Of a DNA stretch of 54,967 nt, positions 8,017 through 16,490 are shown in pieces. The DNA comes from CAYUMU01 sp964445985 (GTDB lineage Bacteria; Planctomycetota; Planctomycetia; Pirellulales; S012-138). The stretch covers positions 1 to 54,967 of the forward strand of contig CAYUMU010000043.1 in the NCBI GenBank assembly GCA_964445985.1, in the 5' to 3' direction. The position numbers were made by a program, and so were the translations under genes. Positions within the stretch are counted from its first letter, which is position 1. The number at the start of each line of letters is the position of its first letter. The notes under the pieces were generated by a model. It had not been told where the DNA came from. It saw only the letters and a program-made list of their open reading frames with translations, and searched no databases.

Positions 8017-9093
8017 TCAGATAACATAGTCGGGCACGAATACTCTCGCATTTTTGGGGAACACATAAACCTGATCCCCTGTTTCCAGCGTTAGTTCCTG
8101 AAACCGCTCGGCGGGCAGATCCACCAGCAAGTCTTGGCCATCGGCCGAGCGCAGCGAGATTTTCGTCGTGGAACCGGCCGGGTTGATCCGCACGATGGAG
8201 GCGGGAAAGCTGGGAGCGCCGTTGGGGGCCAGGCGGATATCGAGTTCGTGCGGCCGCATGTACACGGCCGCCGGGCGTTCGTGGCTGGAGGCATAGGCCG
8301 GGTATTCAATGGCGGTCTGGCCCACCAGCGCTTTGCCGTTGGCCACGCGGCCGTGGAACACGTTGACCTGGCCGAGGAATTTCATCACGAACTCGGAGTT
8401 GGGGTGATGGAAAACTTCGGCGGGGGTGCCTTGTTGTTCGATGCGGGCGTTGTTCATGACCACCACGCGATCGGCAACTTCCAGGGCTTCTTCCTGGTCG
8501 TGGGTGACGAGCACGCTGGTGACATGGATTTCTTCATGCAGCTTGCGCAGCCAGGCGCGAAGCCCTTTGCGTACTTGGGCATCGAGGGCGCCAAAGGGTT
8601 CGTCGAGCAAGAGGATGCGCGGTTGCACGGCCAGGGCGCGGGCCAGGGCGACGCGCTGTCGTTGGCCTCCCGAAAGCTGGGAGGGGAATCGCCCTCCGAG
8701 GCCTGAGAGTTGCACCAGTTCGAGCAAATGGAGCACGCGGTCGGTTATCTGACTGGAGGTGGGGCGTTCGCGGCGCGGGCGGACCCGCAGTCCAAAGGCG
8801 ACGTTTTCGAACACGCTCATGTGGCGGAACAGGGCGTAGTGTTGGAAGACAAAGCCGATCTGGCGCTCGCCCACCGTTTGCCCCGCGACGTCTTCGTTGT
8901 GGAACCGGATGGAGCTGGGGTGGCGGTCGTCGGGGGTTTCCAGTCCGGCGATGATGCGGAGCAGCGTGGTTTTGCCGGAGCCTGAGGGTCCGAGCAGCGC
9001 GACCAGTTCGCCTTCGGCAATCTTCAGACTGACATCTTGCAGGGCCTGATAGTTGCCGAAGGTTTTGTGGATATGGTTGATTTCGATGCTCAT
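8017..9093 (-). CDS. cysA: Sulfate/thiosulfate ABC transporter ATPase CysA
   Basis: A 358-residue cytoplasmic ATPase. Walker A is GPSGSGKTT, the Q-loop VFQHYALF, the signature LSGGQRQR, Walker B LLLDEPFGALDA, and the switch histidine lies in VTHDQEEAL. The first 235 residues match CysA closely (MSIEINHIHKTFGNYQALQD), followed by a TOBE-like C-terminal domain. It powers sulfate import with CysT/CysW. ATG 9093 matches the family N terminus; an upstream in-frame extension of 42 residues runs through a REP palindrome and was rejected. A 182-base spacer holding that palindrome separates it from cysW, so coupling to the rest of the operon may be altered. Confidence 0.93.
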   Translation of the reverse strand: MSIEINHIHKTFGNYQALQDVSLKIAEGELVALLGPSGSGKTTLLRIIAGLETPDDRHPSSIRFHNEDVAGQTVGERQIGFVFQHYALFRHMSVFENVAFGLRVRPRRERPTSSQITDRVLHLLELVQLSGLGGRFPSQLSGGQRQRVALARALAVQPRILLLDEPFGALDAQVRKGLRAWLRKLHEEIHVTSVLVTHDQEEALEVADRVVVMNNARIEQQGTPAEVFHHPNSEFVMKFLGQVNVFHGRVANGKALVGQTAIEYPAYASSHERPAAVYMRPHELDIRLAPNGAPSFPASIVRINPAGSTTKISLRSADGQDLLVDLPAERFQELTLETGDQVYVFPKNARVFVPDYVI

Positions 9094-9205
9094 GGGAAGA
9101 ACTTTCTGACGGTTTGGGAATGATCGCGGCCTGGCGCGAGATAGATTTGTATTCAGGGTTTGCTTTAACGCATGTTTCCTATCGTGGAGTCGCATCCGCC
9201 GCTCT

Positions 9206-9253
9206 CTGGATTCCCGCATGCGCGGGAATGACGGGTTCGTGGGAATGACGGAG
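9206..9253. repeat. REP-like palindrome, copy B (short form) plus half unit
   Basis: CTGGATTCCCGC-ATGC-GCGGGAATGACGG is followed by a second partial GGGAATGACGG at 9242. It lies between cysW and cysA, and a CGCATCCGCCGC flank on the left is shared with copies C and F. Confidence 0.85.
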
Positions 9254-9275
9254 GCGACGTTTTGCAGTGCGCGCC

Positions 9276-10235
9276 TTAGGAAGGTTCCTCCGCTGGGCGC
9301 GCGATGCGGCGTTCGATGACGGTTTTGATGGCCAGCGTGACGAGGGCCAGCAGGGCGAGCAGCGAGGCCACGGCGAAGGCGGCGACGAAGTTGTATTCGT
9401 TGTAGAGGACTTCGATCTGCAGCGGCATGGTGTTGGTTTTACCTCGGATGTGGCCGGAAACGACCGAGACCGCTCCGAATTCGCCCATGGCGCGGGCGTT
9501 GCACAGAATCACGCCATAGAGCAGGCCCCACTTGATATTGGGGAGCGTCACGCGGCGGAAGACTTGCCAGCCGCCGGCGCCGAGCGACACGGCGGCCTCT
9601 TCTTCTTCGATGCCCTGCTCTTGCATCAGCGGGATCAGCTCGCGGGCGATGAAGGGAAACGTGACGAAGATCGTGGCGAGGACGATGCCTGGCACCGCGA
9701 ACAGAATTTGAATACCGAGCGAATCGAGCCAAGGGCCGAGCCAGCTCTGGGCGCCGAAGAGGAGCACAAAAATCAGGCCGGAGATGACGGGCGAAACGGC
9801 GAACGGGAGGTCGATCAGCGTGATCAACAGGGCCTTGCCGCGGAACTCAAACTTGGCGATGGCCCAAGCGGCGGCCACGCCAAAGACCAGGTTCACCGGC
9901 ACGGCAATCGCGGCGGTGAGCAGCGTGAGCCCAATGGCGGCGAGCGCGGCCGGATCGCTGAAGCTGCTCAGATATACGCCGAATCCTTTGCGGAGGGCTT
10001 CCCAAAATACGGCGGCCAGGGGCGCGAGCAAGAACAGGCTCAAGAAGCCCAGGGCGATGGTGATGAGGGTGACTTTGAGCCAGAGAGGATCGTCGGTGGC
10101 CGCACGTGGTCGCGGGGGCCGCGTGACGGTGGGCGAAGCCGGCGTGGCGGCGCCGGCGAGCTGGTTGTTCATGGTGGTGCAACCGAGACGGGTTCGAGAG
10201 CGGCTGGGAGTGTCGGGCGTGCTGGTGGTGCTCAT
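9276..10235 (-). CDS. cysW: Sulfate ABC transporter permease CysW
   Basis: A 319-residue inner-membrane permease with about six transmembrane segments after a 50-residue proline/threonine-rich N-terminal extension that most CysW proteins lack. The cytoplasmic coupling loop EEEEAAVSLGAGGWQVFRRV (EAA motif) contacts CysA. GEFGAVSVVSGHIRGKTNTM is characteristic of CysW. The start is ATG 10235, four bases beyond the cysT stop, with GGGAG upstream; a TTG four codons earlier would overlap cysT by eight bases, and an internal ATG at 10172 would remove most of the extension. Translational coupling to cysT is likely. Confidence 0.92.
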   Translation of the reverse strand: MSTTSTPDTPSRSRTRLGCTTMNNQLAGAATPASPTVTRPPRPRAATDDPLWLKVTLITIALGFLSLFLLAPLAAVFWEALRKGFGVYLSSFSDPAALAAIGLTLLTAAIAVPVNLVFGVAAAWAIAKFEFRGKALLITLIDLPFAVSPVISGLIFVLLFGAQSWLGPWLDSLGIQILFAVPGIVLATIFVTFPFIARELIPLMQEQGIEEEEAAVSLGAGGWQVFRRVTLPNIKWGLLYGVILCNARAMGEFGAVSVVSGHIRGKTNTMPLQIEVLYNEYNFVAAFAVASLLALLALVTLAIKTVIERRIARPAEEPS

Positions 10236-10239
10236 GGTG

Positions 10240-11079
10240 TCAGGCAACTCCCAGGTGGCGGGCGCTGTTCCAGCGTTGGAGCAGGTTGATGGCGAGCAGC
10301 ATGGCGAAGGAGGCGAGCAGCATCACCACGGCGATTGCCGTCGCGCCGGCGGTATCGTATTCTTCGAGGCGAATCACGATCAGCAGCGAGGTGATTTCGG
10401 TGTGCATGGGCATGTTGCCGGCAATGAAGATGACCGATCCGTATTCACCCAGGGCGCGGGCGAACGATAGGGCAAAGCCGGTCAGCAAGGCAGGCATGAC
10501 CGCGGGCAGGATCACGCGGCGGAAGGTTTGCAGGCGGCTGGCGCCGAGGCTGGCCGCGGCTTCTTCGTGCTGGCGATCTAATTCTTCGAGCGCCGGTTGC
10601 AAGGTGCGAACCACAAACGGCAGGCCGATGAAAGCCAGGGCCAGCGTGATACCCAGCGGCGTATGGAGCACCTTGATGCCGAGCGGTTCCAGGTACTGGC
10701 CCAACCAGCCGCCATGGGCGTAAACCGTGGCCAGGGCAATTCCGGAAACGGCCGTGGGCAGGGCGAATGGCAGGTCGACGAGGGCATCGATCAGGCGGCG
10801 GCCTGGGAAGCGATAGCGAACGAGCACCCAGGCGACGAGAGAGCCAAACAGGGCATTGACGCAGGCGGCGGCCAGCGACGCGGTGAGGGTTAGTTGGTAG
10901 GAGGCCAACGCCCTGGGGCTGGCCACGGTTTGCCAGAATTGCTGGCCGCTGAGTCGGGCTGCCTGAAAGAACAACGCCGAAAGTGGCAGAATGACAACCA
11001 GAGAGAGATAGAAAACAGTATAGCCAAGCGTGAGACCAAAGCCTGGCAGCACGGTCGGTTGGCGAAAGCGAAATTTCAT
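10240..11079 (-). CDS. cysT: Sulfate ABC transporter permease CysT (CysU)
   Basis: A 279-residue inner-membrane permease with six predicted transmembrane segments. The EAA loop is HEEAAASLGASRLQTFRRVI. FARALGEYGSVIFIAGNMP is the CysT counterpart of the CysW motif, and PFALPTAVSGIALATVY is also typical. It pairs with CysW to form the sulfate channel. ATG 11079 has AAAGGA about ten bases upstream, and the family N terminus starts here. The gene lies 22 bases after the binding-protein gene and four before cysW, which indicates one transcript. Confidence 0.93.
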   Translation of the reverse strand: MKFRFRQPTVLPGFGLTLGYTVFYLSLVVILPLSALFFQAARLSGQQFWQTVASPRALASYQLTLTASLAAACVNALFGSLVAWVLVRYRFPGRRLIDALVDLPFALPTAVSGIALATVYAHGGWLGQYLEPLGIKVLHTPLGITLALAFIGLPFVVRTLQPALEELDRQHEEAAASLGASRLQTFRRVILPAVMPALLTGFALSFARALGEYGSVIFIAGNMPMHTEITSLLIVIRLEEYDTAGATAIAVVMLLASFAMLLAINLLQRWNSARHLGVA

Positions 11080-11101
11080 GACAGGGAATCCTTTCCAGCC
11101 G

Positions 11102-12145
11102 TCAATTGCCCGGAAGATAGATTTGGTCGAACAGGCCGCCTTCGGCAAAGTGGCGGGCGTGCGCGGCTTCCCAGCCACCGAGTTCTTCGATGGAGACCAG
11201 CTGGAGGTCGGCAAACCGGGCCAGGTCGGCGGGGTCGGCATGCTCGGGGGAAGCGGGTCGATAGTAGAATCGGGCAATCAGTTTTTGAGCCTCGGGCGAA
11301 TAGAGATAACTTAGATATTCTTGAGCCGCATTCAGGGCGCCATGGTCTTGGGCGTTGCGCTCCATGACGGCCACTGGCGGTTCGGCGCGAATGCTCATGC
11401 TGGGCACGACCAGTTCCAGGTCTTGGCTGCCGAGTTCCTTGATGGCGAGGAAGGCTTCGTTTTCCCAGGTGAGCAGCACGTCGCCGATGCCGCGCTGGGC
11501 GAAGGTGGTGGTGGAGCCGCGGGCGCCGGAATCGAGCACCTTCACATTCTTGAAGAGCGCGGCCACGAATCGCTCGGCATGGGCTTCGTCGCCCGGTTGC
11601 TGGTGGAGGGCGTAGGCCCAGGCGGCGAGGTAATTCCAACGGGCTCCGCCCGACGTTTTGGGGTTGGGCGTGATGACGCCGATACCGGGCTTCACCAGGT
11701 CGTTCCAATCGCGAATGTGGCGAGGATTGCCCTTGCGCACCAGGAACACAATGGTGGAGGTGTAGGGGGAACTGTTGTGGGGGAGTTTGGTTTGCCAATC
11801 GGCCGGCAAGCCGCCGGTGCGGTGGGCAATGGCGTCGATATCGTGGGCCAGGGCGAGGGTGACGACGTCGGCCTTGAGGCCGTCGATCACCGCGCGGGCC
11901 TGTTTGCCAGCCCCGCCGTGCGATTGGTTCACGGTGACGGTTTGCCCCGTTTTGGTTTGCCAGTGGCGGGCAAACAGCTCGTTGTACGCCGCATAGAGTT
12001 CGCGGGTGGGATCGTAAGAGACGTTGAGCAGCGTGACCGAATTGGAAGGCGAACCATTGGCTGGACCGCAGCCAGGCAGTACCAGGGGGGCCGCTGCCAG
12101 CAGTAACGCCAAGCCAAGGTGGCGGGATAATCGGGCGGAATCCAT
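11102..12145 (-). CDS. cysP: Sulfate-binding lipoprotein (Sbp/CysP type)
   Basis: A 347-residue periplasmic sulfate/thiosulfate-binding protein. The N terminus is a lipoprotein signal with lipobox LVLPGC, so it is probably lipid-anchored, unlike the soluble enterobacterial proteins. Family motifs are LLNVSYDPTRELY near the mature start, QSHGGAGKQARAV, ADVVTLALAHDID, PNPKTSGGARWNYLAAW and DVLLTWENEA. ATG 12145 has AAAGGA upstream. It is the first gene of the sulfate operon, and a sigma-54 promoter match lies about 100 bases upstream on the same strand. Confidence 0.92.
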   Translation of the reverse strand: MDSARLSRHLGLALLLAAAPLVLPGCGPANGSPSNSVTLLNVSYDPTRELYAAYNELFARHWQTKTGQTVTVNQSHGGAGKQARAVIDGLKADVVTLALAHDIDAIAHRTGGLPADWQTKLPHNSSPYTSTIVFLVRKGNPRHIRDWNDLVKPGIGVITPNPKTSGGARWNYLAAWAYALHQQPGDEAHAERFVAALFKNVKVLDSGARGSTTTFAQRGIGDVLLTWENEAFLAIKELGSQDLELVVPSMSIRAEPPVAVMERNAQDHGALNAAQEYLSYLYSPEAQKLIARFYYRPASPEHADPADLARFADLQLVSIEELGGWEAAHARHFAEGGLFDQIYLPGN

Positions 12146-12245
12146 AGCTGGCAATCCTTTGGGGGGGGCGGGGCGGGGGAGCCCGTGGGGGAGAGTGAGT
12201 GCTGGGCTTGCTGGAGAACAATCCGTGCGGGAGTTGGTTTCTTGG

Positions 12246-12264
12246 TACGCATTTCGCGTGCCGG
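12246..12264 (-). promoter_or_regulatory. Sigma-54 promoter match upstream of cysP
   Basis: On the minus strand 12263-12248 reads CGGCACG-CGAA-ATGCG against consensus TGGCACG-N4-TTGCW. The invariant GG (12262-12261) and GC (12250-12249) are exactly ten bases apart. Transcription would start near 12238, giving a leader of about 92 bases. The divergent gene encodes a sigma-54 activator. Confidence 0.6.
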
Positions 12265-12362
12265 AAGCGAGAGTTCGACCCGCGCGATCAAGAACCGGGG
12301 TTGAGGCAACCTTTAACGCCGCTAGCGGGGCCAATCCCGTGGTATTTACTGGAAGGAGTCCT

Positions 12363-12391
12363 TGTCATATGATGGACAGCCATGACATATG
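12363..12391. promoter_or_regulatory. Palindromic activator-site candidate
   Basis: TGTCAT (12363-12368) and ATGACA (12382-12387) form a perfect inverted repeat with a 13-base spacer, nested with CATATGATGG / CCATGACATATG (12366-12391). Its centre is about 137 bases upstream of the predicted cysP start, a usual enhancer distance for sigma-54 activators, and it sits just before the activator gene's Shine-Dalgarno. Confidence 0.45.
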
Positions 12392-12404
12392 CGGGGAGGC
12401 TGAG

Positions 12405-13961
12405 ATGGAACCGTTCCGGCAACTTTTGTTGGATATTTGGCGGGAAGCGTGCCGACACATCGAAATTGGCGAGTCGTCGCAGGTGCTGGGAGGCATGCTG
12501 GCGGCCAAAATGCCGCTGGGGCAGATCGTGGTGTTGCGGTTTGAATCGCAGCATCGCTGGTTGGCCACCATTTCTTCCTGGCCCCCTTTCGCCGATGATT
12601 GGAAGCCCCCGGGGGTGATCTCGCTGGGCGAAGAAAGCATTGAGCAATTGGGGCGGTGGGCGCGCTCGGGGAGGCTGTTGCATCGGCCGGCGGATCGGCG
12701 CCCGGTGGGCAATATATCGCTGGTGTTGCCGGAGGGCTGCCCTTATGCGGCGCTGGCTTTACCGCTGCGCAGCGGCGGGGCGTTTACCGGCGTGTTGCTG
12801 CTATTGGCCAAGGCCAGGCACGACTTTGACGGGGCGCATCGAACCCTGGGGGAAGCTTTGCTGGAACCTTTCTCCGTGGTGCTGGAGAACGATCGCCGGC
12901 TGCATGAAATGGATGCCCTGCGCGAAGCGGCCGAAGCCGAGCGACGGTCGCTGCTCATCAAGCTGGGGCGAGAGAAGAACGCCGACACGATTGTGGGCGA
13001 GGAGTCGGGGTTGAAGCAGGTGATGGACCGGGTGGAGTTGGTTTCACGTTCGGATGTGCCGGCCTTGATTCTGGGGGAAACGGGCACCGGCAAGGAGCTC
13101 GTGGCCCGAGCCATTCATCAGCGGAGCGAGCGCGCGCTGGGCCCCTTCATTCGGGTGAACTGCGGCGCCATTCCGGCCGAGCTGATCGACTCGCAATTGT
13201 TTGGGCACGAGAAGGGGAGTTTCACGGGGGCCAACGAATCGCGGCAAGGCTGGTTCGAGCGGGCGAATGGCGGGACGCTGTTGCTGGACGAGATTGGCGA
13301 GTTGCCGCTGGAAGCCCAAGTGCGGTTTCTGCGGGTGCTGCAAGATGGTTATGTGGAGCGGGTGGGCTCGGCGCAGCCGGTGCATGTGGACGTGCGGGTG
13401 GTGGCGGCCACGCATCGCGATCTGTCGGCGATGGTTCGCGACGGCCAGTTTCGCGAGGACTTGTGGTATCGGATCGCGGTGTTTCCCATTTTGTTGCCGC
13501 CGCTGCGCGAGCGGAGCGATGACATTGCCCAACTGGCGCGGCACTTTGCCCAACGCGCGGCCACGCGGTTTGGCTTGCCGCCGGTGACGCCCAGCCCTGA
13601 GAATATATCGTTGTTGCAGCGTTATGATTGGCCTGGCAATATTCGCGAGTTGGGCGCGGTGATTGATCGGGCGGCCATTTTGGGCGAAGGTCGTACGCTG
13701 GAAGTGGCCACGGCGCTGGGCATGAACACGGCCCACCCGGGGCGGAAGACGGCGGTCGCGGCGCCGAAGACGCCTGCCAGGCCCGAGATGGTGGTGTCGC
13801 TGGACGACGCCATGCGGCAGCATATTGAATTGGCCCTGCAAGCGACGGGCGGGAAGATTGAAGGCAATAAGGGGGCCGCCAAGTTGTTGGAGATCAACCC
13901 TCACACTTTGCGGGCGCGGATGCGTAAGTTGGGGATTGCTTGGGAGAGGTATCGGGAATAG
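12405..13961 (+). CDS. Sigma-54-dependent transcriptional activator
   Basis: A 518-residue enhancer-binding protein. Residues about 1-185 form a GAF-like sensor with no receiver-domain phosphorylation site. A short coiled coil leads to the AAA+ domain: Walker A GETGTGKE near 224, the sigma-54-contacting loop as GSFTGA near 270 (serine variant of GAFTGA), Walker B TLLLDEIGEL near 292 and the sensor II stretch WPGNIREL. A Fis-type helix-turn-helix ends the chain (NKGAAKLLEINPHTLRARMR). ATG 12405 follows GGGGAGG at ideal spacing; earlier in-frame ATGs lie inside the palindrome. It is divergent from the sulfate operon and probably controls it; the ligand is unknown. Confidence 0.9.
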   Translation: MEPFRQLLLDIWREACRHIEIGESSQVLGGMLAAKMPLGQIVVLRFESQHRWLATISSWPPFADDWKPPGVISLGEESIEQLGRWARSGRLLHRPADRRPVGNISLVLPEGCPYAALALPLRSGGAFTGVLLLLAKARHDFDGAHRTLGEALLEPFSVVLENDRRLHEMDALREAAEAERRSLLIKLGREKNADTIVGEESGLKQVMDRVELVSRSDVPALILGETGTGKELVARAIHQRSERALGPFIRVNCGAIPAELIDSQLFGHEKGSFTGANESRQGWFERANGGTLLLDEIGELPLEAQVRFLRVLQDGYVERVGSAQPVHVDVRVVAATHRDLSAMVRDGQFREDLWYRIAVFPILLPPLRERSDDIAQLARHFAQRAATRFGLPPVTPSPENISLLQRYDWPGNIRELGAVIDRAAILGEGRTLEVATALGMNTAHPGRKTAVAAPKTPARPEMVVSLDDAMRQHIELALQATGGKIEGNKGAAKLLEINPHTLRARMRKLGIAWERYRE

Positions 13962-14141
13962 GTGGCGCAGCCGCGAAGATGACGCGCGGGACTTGGTTGT
14001 GAACGGTGTTGGACTATCTATGTAAGTGAATTGAGTATTGCTGCTATGTCGCTTGCTACACCCGTGCGAGCCGAAGTACAACTTCCCGCCATGCAGTTCG
14101 CGTCCTAGCCGTTGGTGCTTGCAGAGTCGTATCCGCCGCAA

Positions 14142-14170
14142 CTGGATTCCCGCCTTCGCGAGAATGACGG
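14142..14170. repeat. REP-like palindrome, copy C (short form)
   Basis: CTGGATTCCCGC-CTTC-GCGAGAATGACGG, preceded by GTATCCGCCGC. It lies in the 221-base spacer after the sigma-54 activator, which otherwise shows no gene. Confidence 0.8.
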
Positions 14171-14182
14171 GTTGAACGCCTG

Positions 14183-15136
14183 ATGAGATTTGAAAGCATG
14201 AGCATGTATCTGCCCACGGGGGTGATTCCCGCCTGCCTGTTGCCGTTTGACGAGGCGCTGGAGATTGATGAGCCGGCGTATCGGAGCCACTTGGGTGATT
14301 TGGCCGCGGTGCGGGGCGTGACCGCGATCACCGTGAATGGACACGCGGCCGAAGCGCATGCGCTGGCGGTTGATGAGCAGCAGCAGGCTTTGGCGATTGC
14401 CGTGGATGAAGCGCGCGGCCGGTTGCCGATCATCGCGGGCATTTATACCAGCAACTGTCGGCAAGCGGCGGCCTTGGCGAGGATGGCCCGGCGGGAAGGC
14501 GCCGCGGCCTTGCTGGTCTTTCCCAACGACGTGCTCGCGCTTGGCGGGCAGCTACGGCCTGAGATGGCCGTGGCCCATTTGGACGCGATTGCCAGTGCGG
14601 CCGATTTGCCGATCGTGTTGTTCCAGTATCCGCTGGCGTCGGGCTTGGGCTATCGGTTGGAAACGCTCCTTGGGCTGTGCGAACGGTTTCCGAATATTGT
14701 GGCGATCAAAGACTGGTCGCACGACCCGCCGCTGCACGAGCGGCAGATTCGCGAACTGCATGGGTTGAGCCGGCCGGTGAAGGTGCTTTCGACGCATAGC
14801 GCGTGGCTGTTGGCCTCGCTGGCGCTGGGCTGCGACGGCGTGCTTTCGGGCGCGGGGAGCGTGATTGCCGAATTGCAGGTTGGGTTGTGGGAAGCCGTGC
14901 AGCGCGGCGACTTGCTGGCGGCGCGAGAATGGGCCGACCGCATTTACCCGACCACGCGGGTGTTTTATTGTGAGCCGTGGTGCGATATGCACAATCGCAT
15001 GAAGGAAGCGCTGGTGTTGCTGGGGCGGTTGAAGTCGGCATATGTGCGGCCGCCGCTGGTGAAGCTGCCGCCAAAGGAGATTGCGGCTATCAAGACGGGG
15101 TTGATTGCCGCTGGGTTGTTGCCGGCTTCGCGGTAG
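14183..15136 (+). CDS. DapA/NanA-family aldolase or lyase
   Basis: A 317-residue TIM-barrel class I aldolase of the dihydrodipicolinate synthase superfamily. The Schiff-base lysine is in NIVAIKDWS. Other marks are VIPACLLPF near the start, the VNGHAAEAHAL strand in place of the canonical GTTGE, and IVLFQYPL with the conserved tyrosine. The changed GTTGE motif makes true DapA activity unlikely and suggests another 2-oxo-acid aldolase/dehydratase. ATG 14183 was chosen; ATGs at 14198 and 14204 are also possible, and no strong Shine-Dalgarno decides. It stands alone between two REP-like palindromes. Confidence 0.8.
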   Translation: MRFESMSMYLPTGVIPACLLPFDEALEIDEPAYRSHLGDLAAVRGVTAITVNGHAAEAHALAVDEQQQALAIAVDEARGRLPIIAGIYTSNCRQAAALARMARREGAAALLVFPNDVLALGGQLRPEMAVAHLDAIASAADLPIVLFQYPLASGLGYRLETLLGLCERFPNIVAIKDWSHDPPLHERQIRELHGLSRPVKVLSTHSAWLLASLALGCDGVLSGAGSVIAELQVGLWEAVQRGDLLAAREWADRIYPTTRVFYCEPWCDMHNRMKEALVLLGRLKSAYVRPPLVKLPPKEIAAIKTGLIAAGLLPASR

Positions 15137-15211
15137 CGGGATGGCGGGAATGGGTGGGGGCGGATAGATCGTTTTGACCATGGTTGCAATTCGAGCGGCT
15201 ATTCTTGTGCT

Positions 15212-15263
15212 CTGGATCCCCGCCCCCGTCTTCACGAGGGCAGGCTCTTCGCGGGGATGACGG
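15212..15263. repeat. REP-like palindrome, copy D (long form)
   Basis: Begins CTGGATCCCCGCC, contains CCCGTCTTCACGAGGG and GCAGGCTCTT, and ends GCGGGGATGACGG. It is nearly identical to copies A and F. Confidence 0.85.
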
Positions 15264-15318
15264 CCTTTTTGAAGGTTGCTATTTCGCCCCCTGCCCTTCC
15301 GAAGGTGCCGCGGCCCGC

Positions 15319-15324
15319 TATAAT
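15319..15324 (+). promoter_or_regulatory. Perfect -10 box at the radical SAM start
   Basis: TATAAT ends six bases before the A of the ATG at 15331, so transcription would begin at or beside the start codon and give a leaderless mRNA. No good -35 hexamer is seen at the expected distance. Confidence 0.45.
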
Positions 15325-15330
15325 TGTTGC

Positions 15331-16410
15331 ATGAACAAACGTCCACATGCCAAGGGTCGCGGGTCGCAGATTTCGCCTCCGAATCGATTCGAGTCGGTGC
15401 GGCAGGAGCTCGATTTGGAGCAGGTTGAGCATGATGAGGATTTGTTGGAGAGTTTACGCAGCACGCCCACGGAGTATTTGCCTGACCAATCGCGGAGCAT
15501 CATCAGCGAGAACGACAGTCCGGATGTGAACTTTCGGTATAGCCTCAATGCGTATCGGGGGTGCAGTCATGGGTGCGCTTATTGTTATGCTCGTCCTTCG
15601 CATGAGTATTTGGGGTTCAATGCCGGCTTGGATTTTGAGTCCAAGATCATGGTCAAGCACGACGCGGCGCGGTTGCTGCGAGATTTTCTCAATCGGCCTG
15701 CCTGGCAGCCGGAGGTGATTGTGATGTCGGGCGTGACCGATCCGTATCAGCCGGCGGAGCGGCAGTTCCAGTTGACCCGGGCCTGTTTGCAGGTGGCGGC
15801 CGAGGCGGGGCAGCCGATGGGGATTGTGACCAAGAACGCGCTGGTGGCGCGCGATCTGGATCTTCTGGCCGATTTGGCGGCGCGGCGGTTGGTGCATGTG
15901 AATATGAGCATCACCACGCTCGATGCGGGGCTGGCCCGAGCGATGGAGCCGCGGACGAGCACGCCGGCGGCCCGGCTGCGGGCGGTGGCGGCGCTTCGCC
16001 AGGCTGGGGTGCCGGTGCGGGTGATGGTGGCGCCGATCATTCCGGGGCTGAACGATGTGGAGATTCCCGCGATTTTGCGCGCGGCGAGCGAAGCCGGCGC
16101 GATGAACGCCGCTTATACCATGCTGAGGTTGCCGTTGTCGGTGAAGCCGGTGTTTTTGGAATGGCTGGAGCGCACGCAGGCGTTGAGCCAAGCGAAGGTG
16201 GAGGGTCTGATTCGCGCCGTGCGTGGCGGCGAGTTGTACAACTCGGCGTTTGGCCAGCGGATGCGGGGAACCGGCCCGATCGCGGAGCAGATTGGGCAGA
16301 TGTTTCAGGTCTTCAAGAAGCGATTTGGGTTGGAAGGGCCATTGCCGGCGTACGACGTATCGCAGTTTCGGCCTCCGCGGGCGAGCTCGGGGCAAATGCG
16401 GTTGTTTTGA
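15331..16410 (+). CDS. PA0069-family radical SAM protein
   Basis: A 359-residue radical SAM enzyme of the SplB-like group (COG1533). The [4Fe-4S] ligands are the three cysteines of GCSHGCAYCYAR (CxxxCxxC). SIISENDSPDVNFRYSLNAYRGC just before the cluster and VMSGVTDPYQPAE after it are hallmarks of the PA0069 subfamily. The reaction is not known; the relation to spore photoproduct lyase is distant. ATG 15331 was chosen because the region upstream is a REP palindrome and a TATAAT box; no Shine-Dalgarno is visible, in keeping with a leaderless message. It is convergent with the M42 peptidase gene. Confidence 0.88.
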   Translation: MNKRPHAKGRGSQISPPNRFESVRQELDLEQVEHDEDLLESLRSTPTEYLPDQSRSIISENDSPDVNFRYSLNAYRGCSHGCAYCYARPSHEYLGFNAGLDFESKIMVKHDAARLLRDFLNRPAWQPEVIVMSGVTDPYQPAERQFQLTRACLQVAAEAGQPMGIVTKNALVARDLDLLADLAARRLVHVNMSITTLDAGLARAMEPRTSTPAARLRAVAALRQAGVPVRVMVAPIIPGLNDVEIPAILRAASEAGAMNAAYTMLRLPLSVKPVFLEWLERTQALSQAKVEGLIRAVRGGELYNSAFGQRMRGTGPIAEQIGQMFQVFKKRFGLEGPLPAYDVSQFRPPRASSGQMRLF

Positions 16411-16457
16411 GGAAGGCTGGCCGCCCCCCCGGGTTTCCAGAGGGCCTAGCGCTATTT

Positions 16458-16485
16458 CCCCCCTCTCCCGCCAGGGCGAGGGGGG
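16458..16485. terminator. GC-rich hairpin between convergent genes (copy 1)
   Basis: CCCCCCTC (16458-16465) pairs with GAGGGGGG (16478-16485); the loop contains a further CCC/GGG pairing around GCCA. Similar hairpins lie between two other convergent pairs (27008 and 28713). No T run follows. Confidence 0.5.
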
Positions 16486-16490
16486 TACTC

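Noticed and set aside
9267..10289. 340-codon plus-strand frame opposite cysW
   Set aside because: Glycine/arginine/glutamate-rich antisense translation with no domain; the permease on the minus strand is certain.
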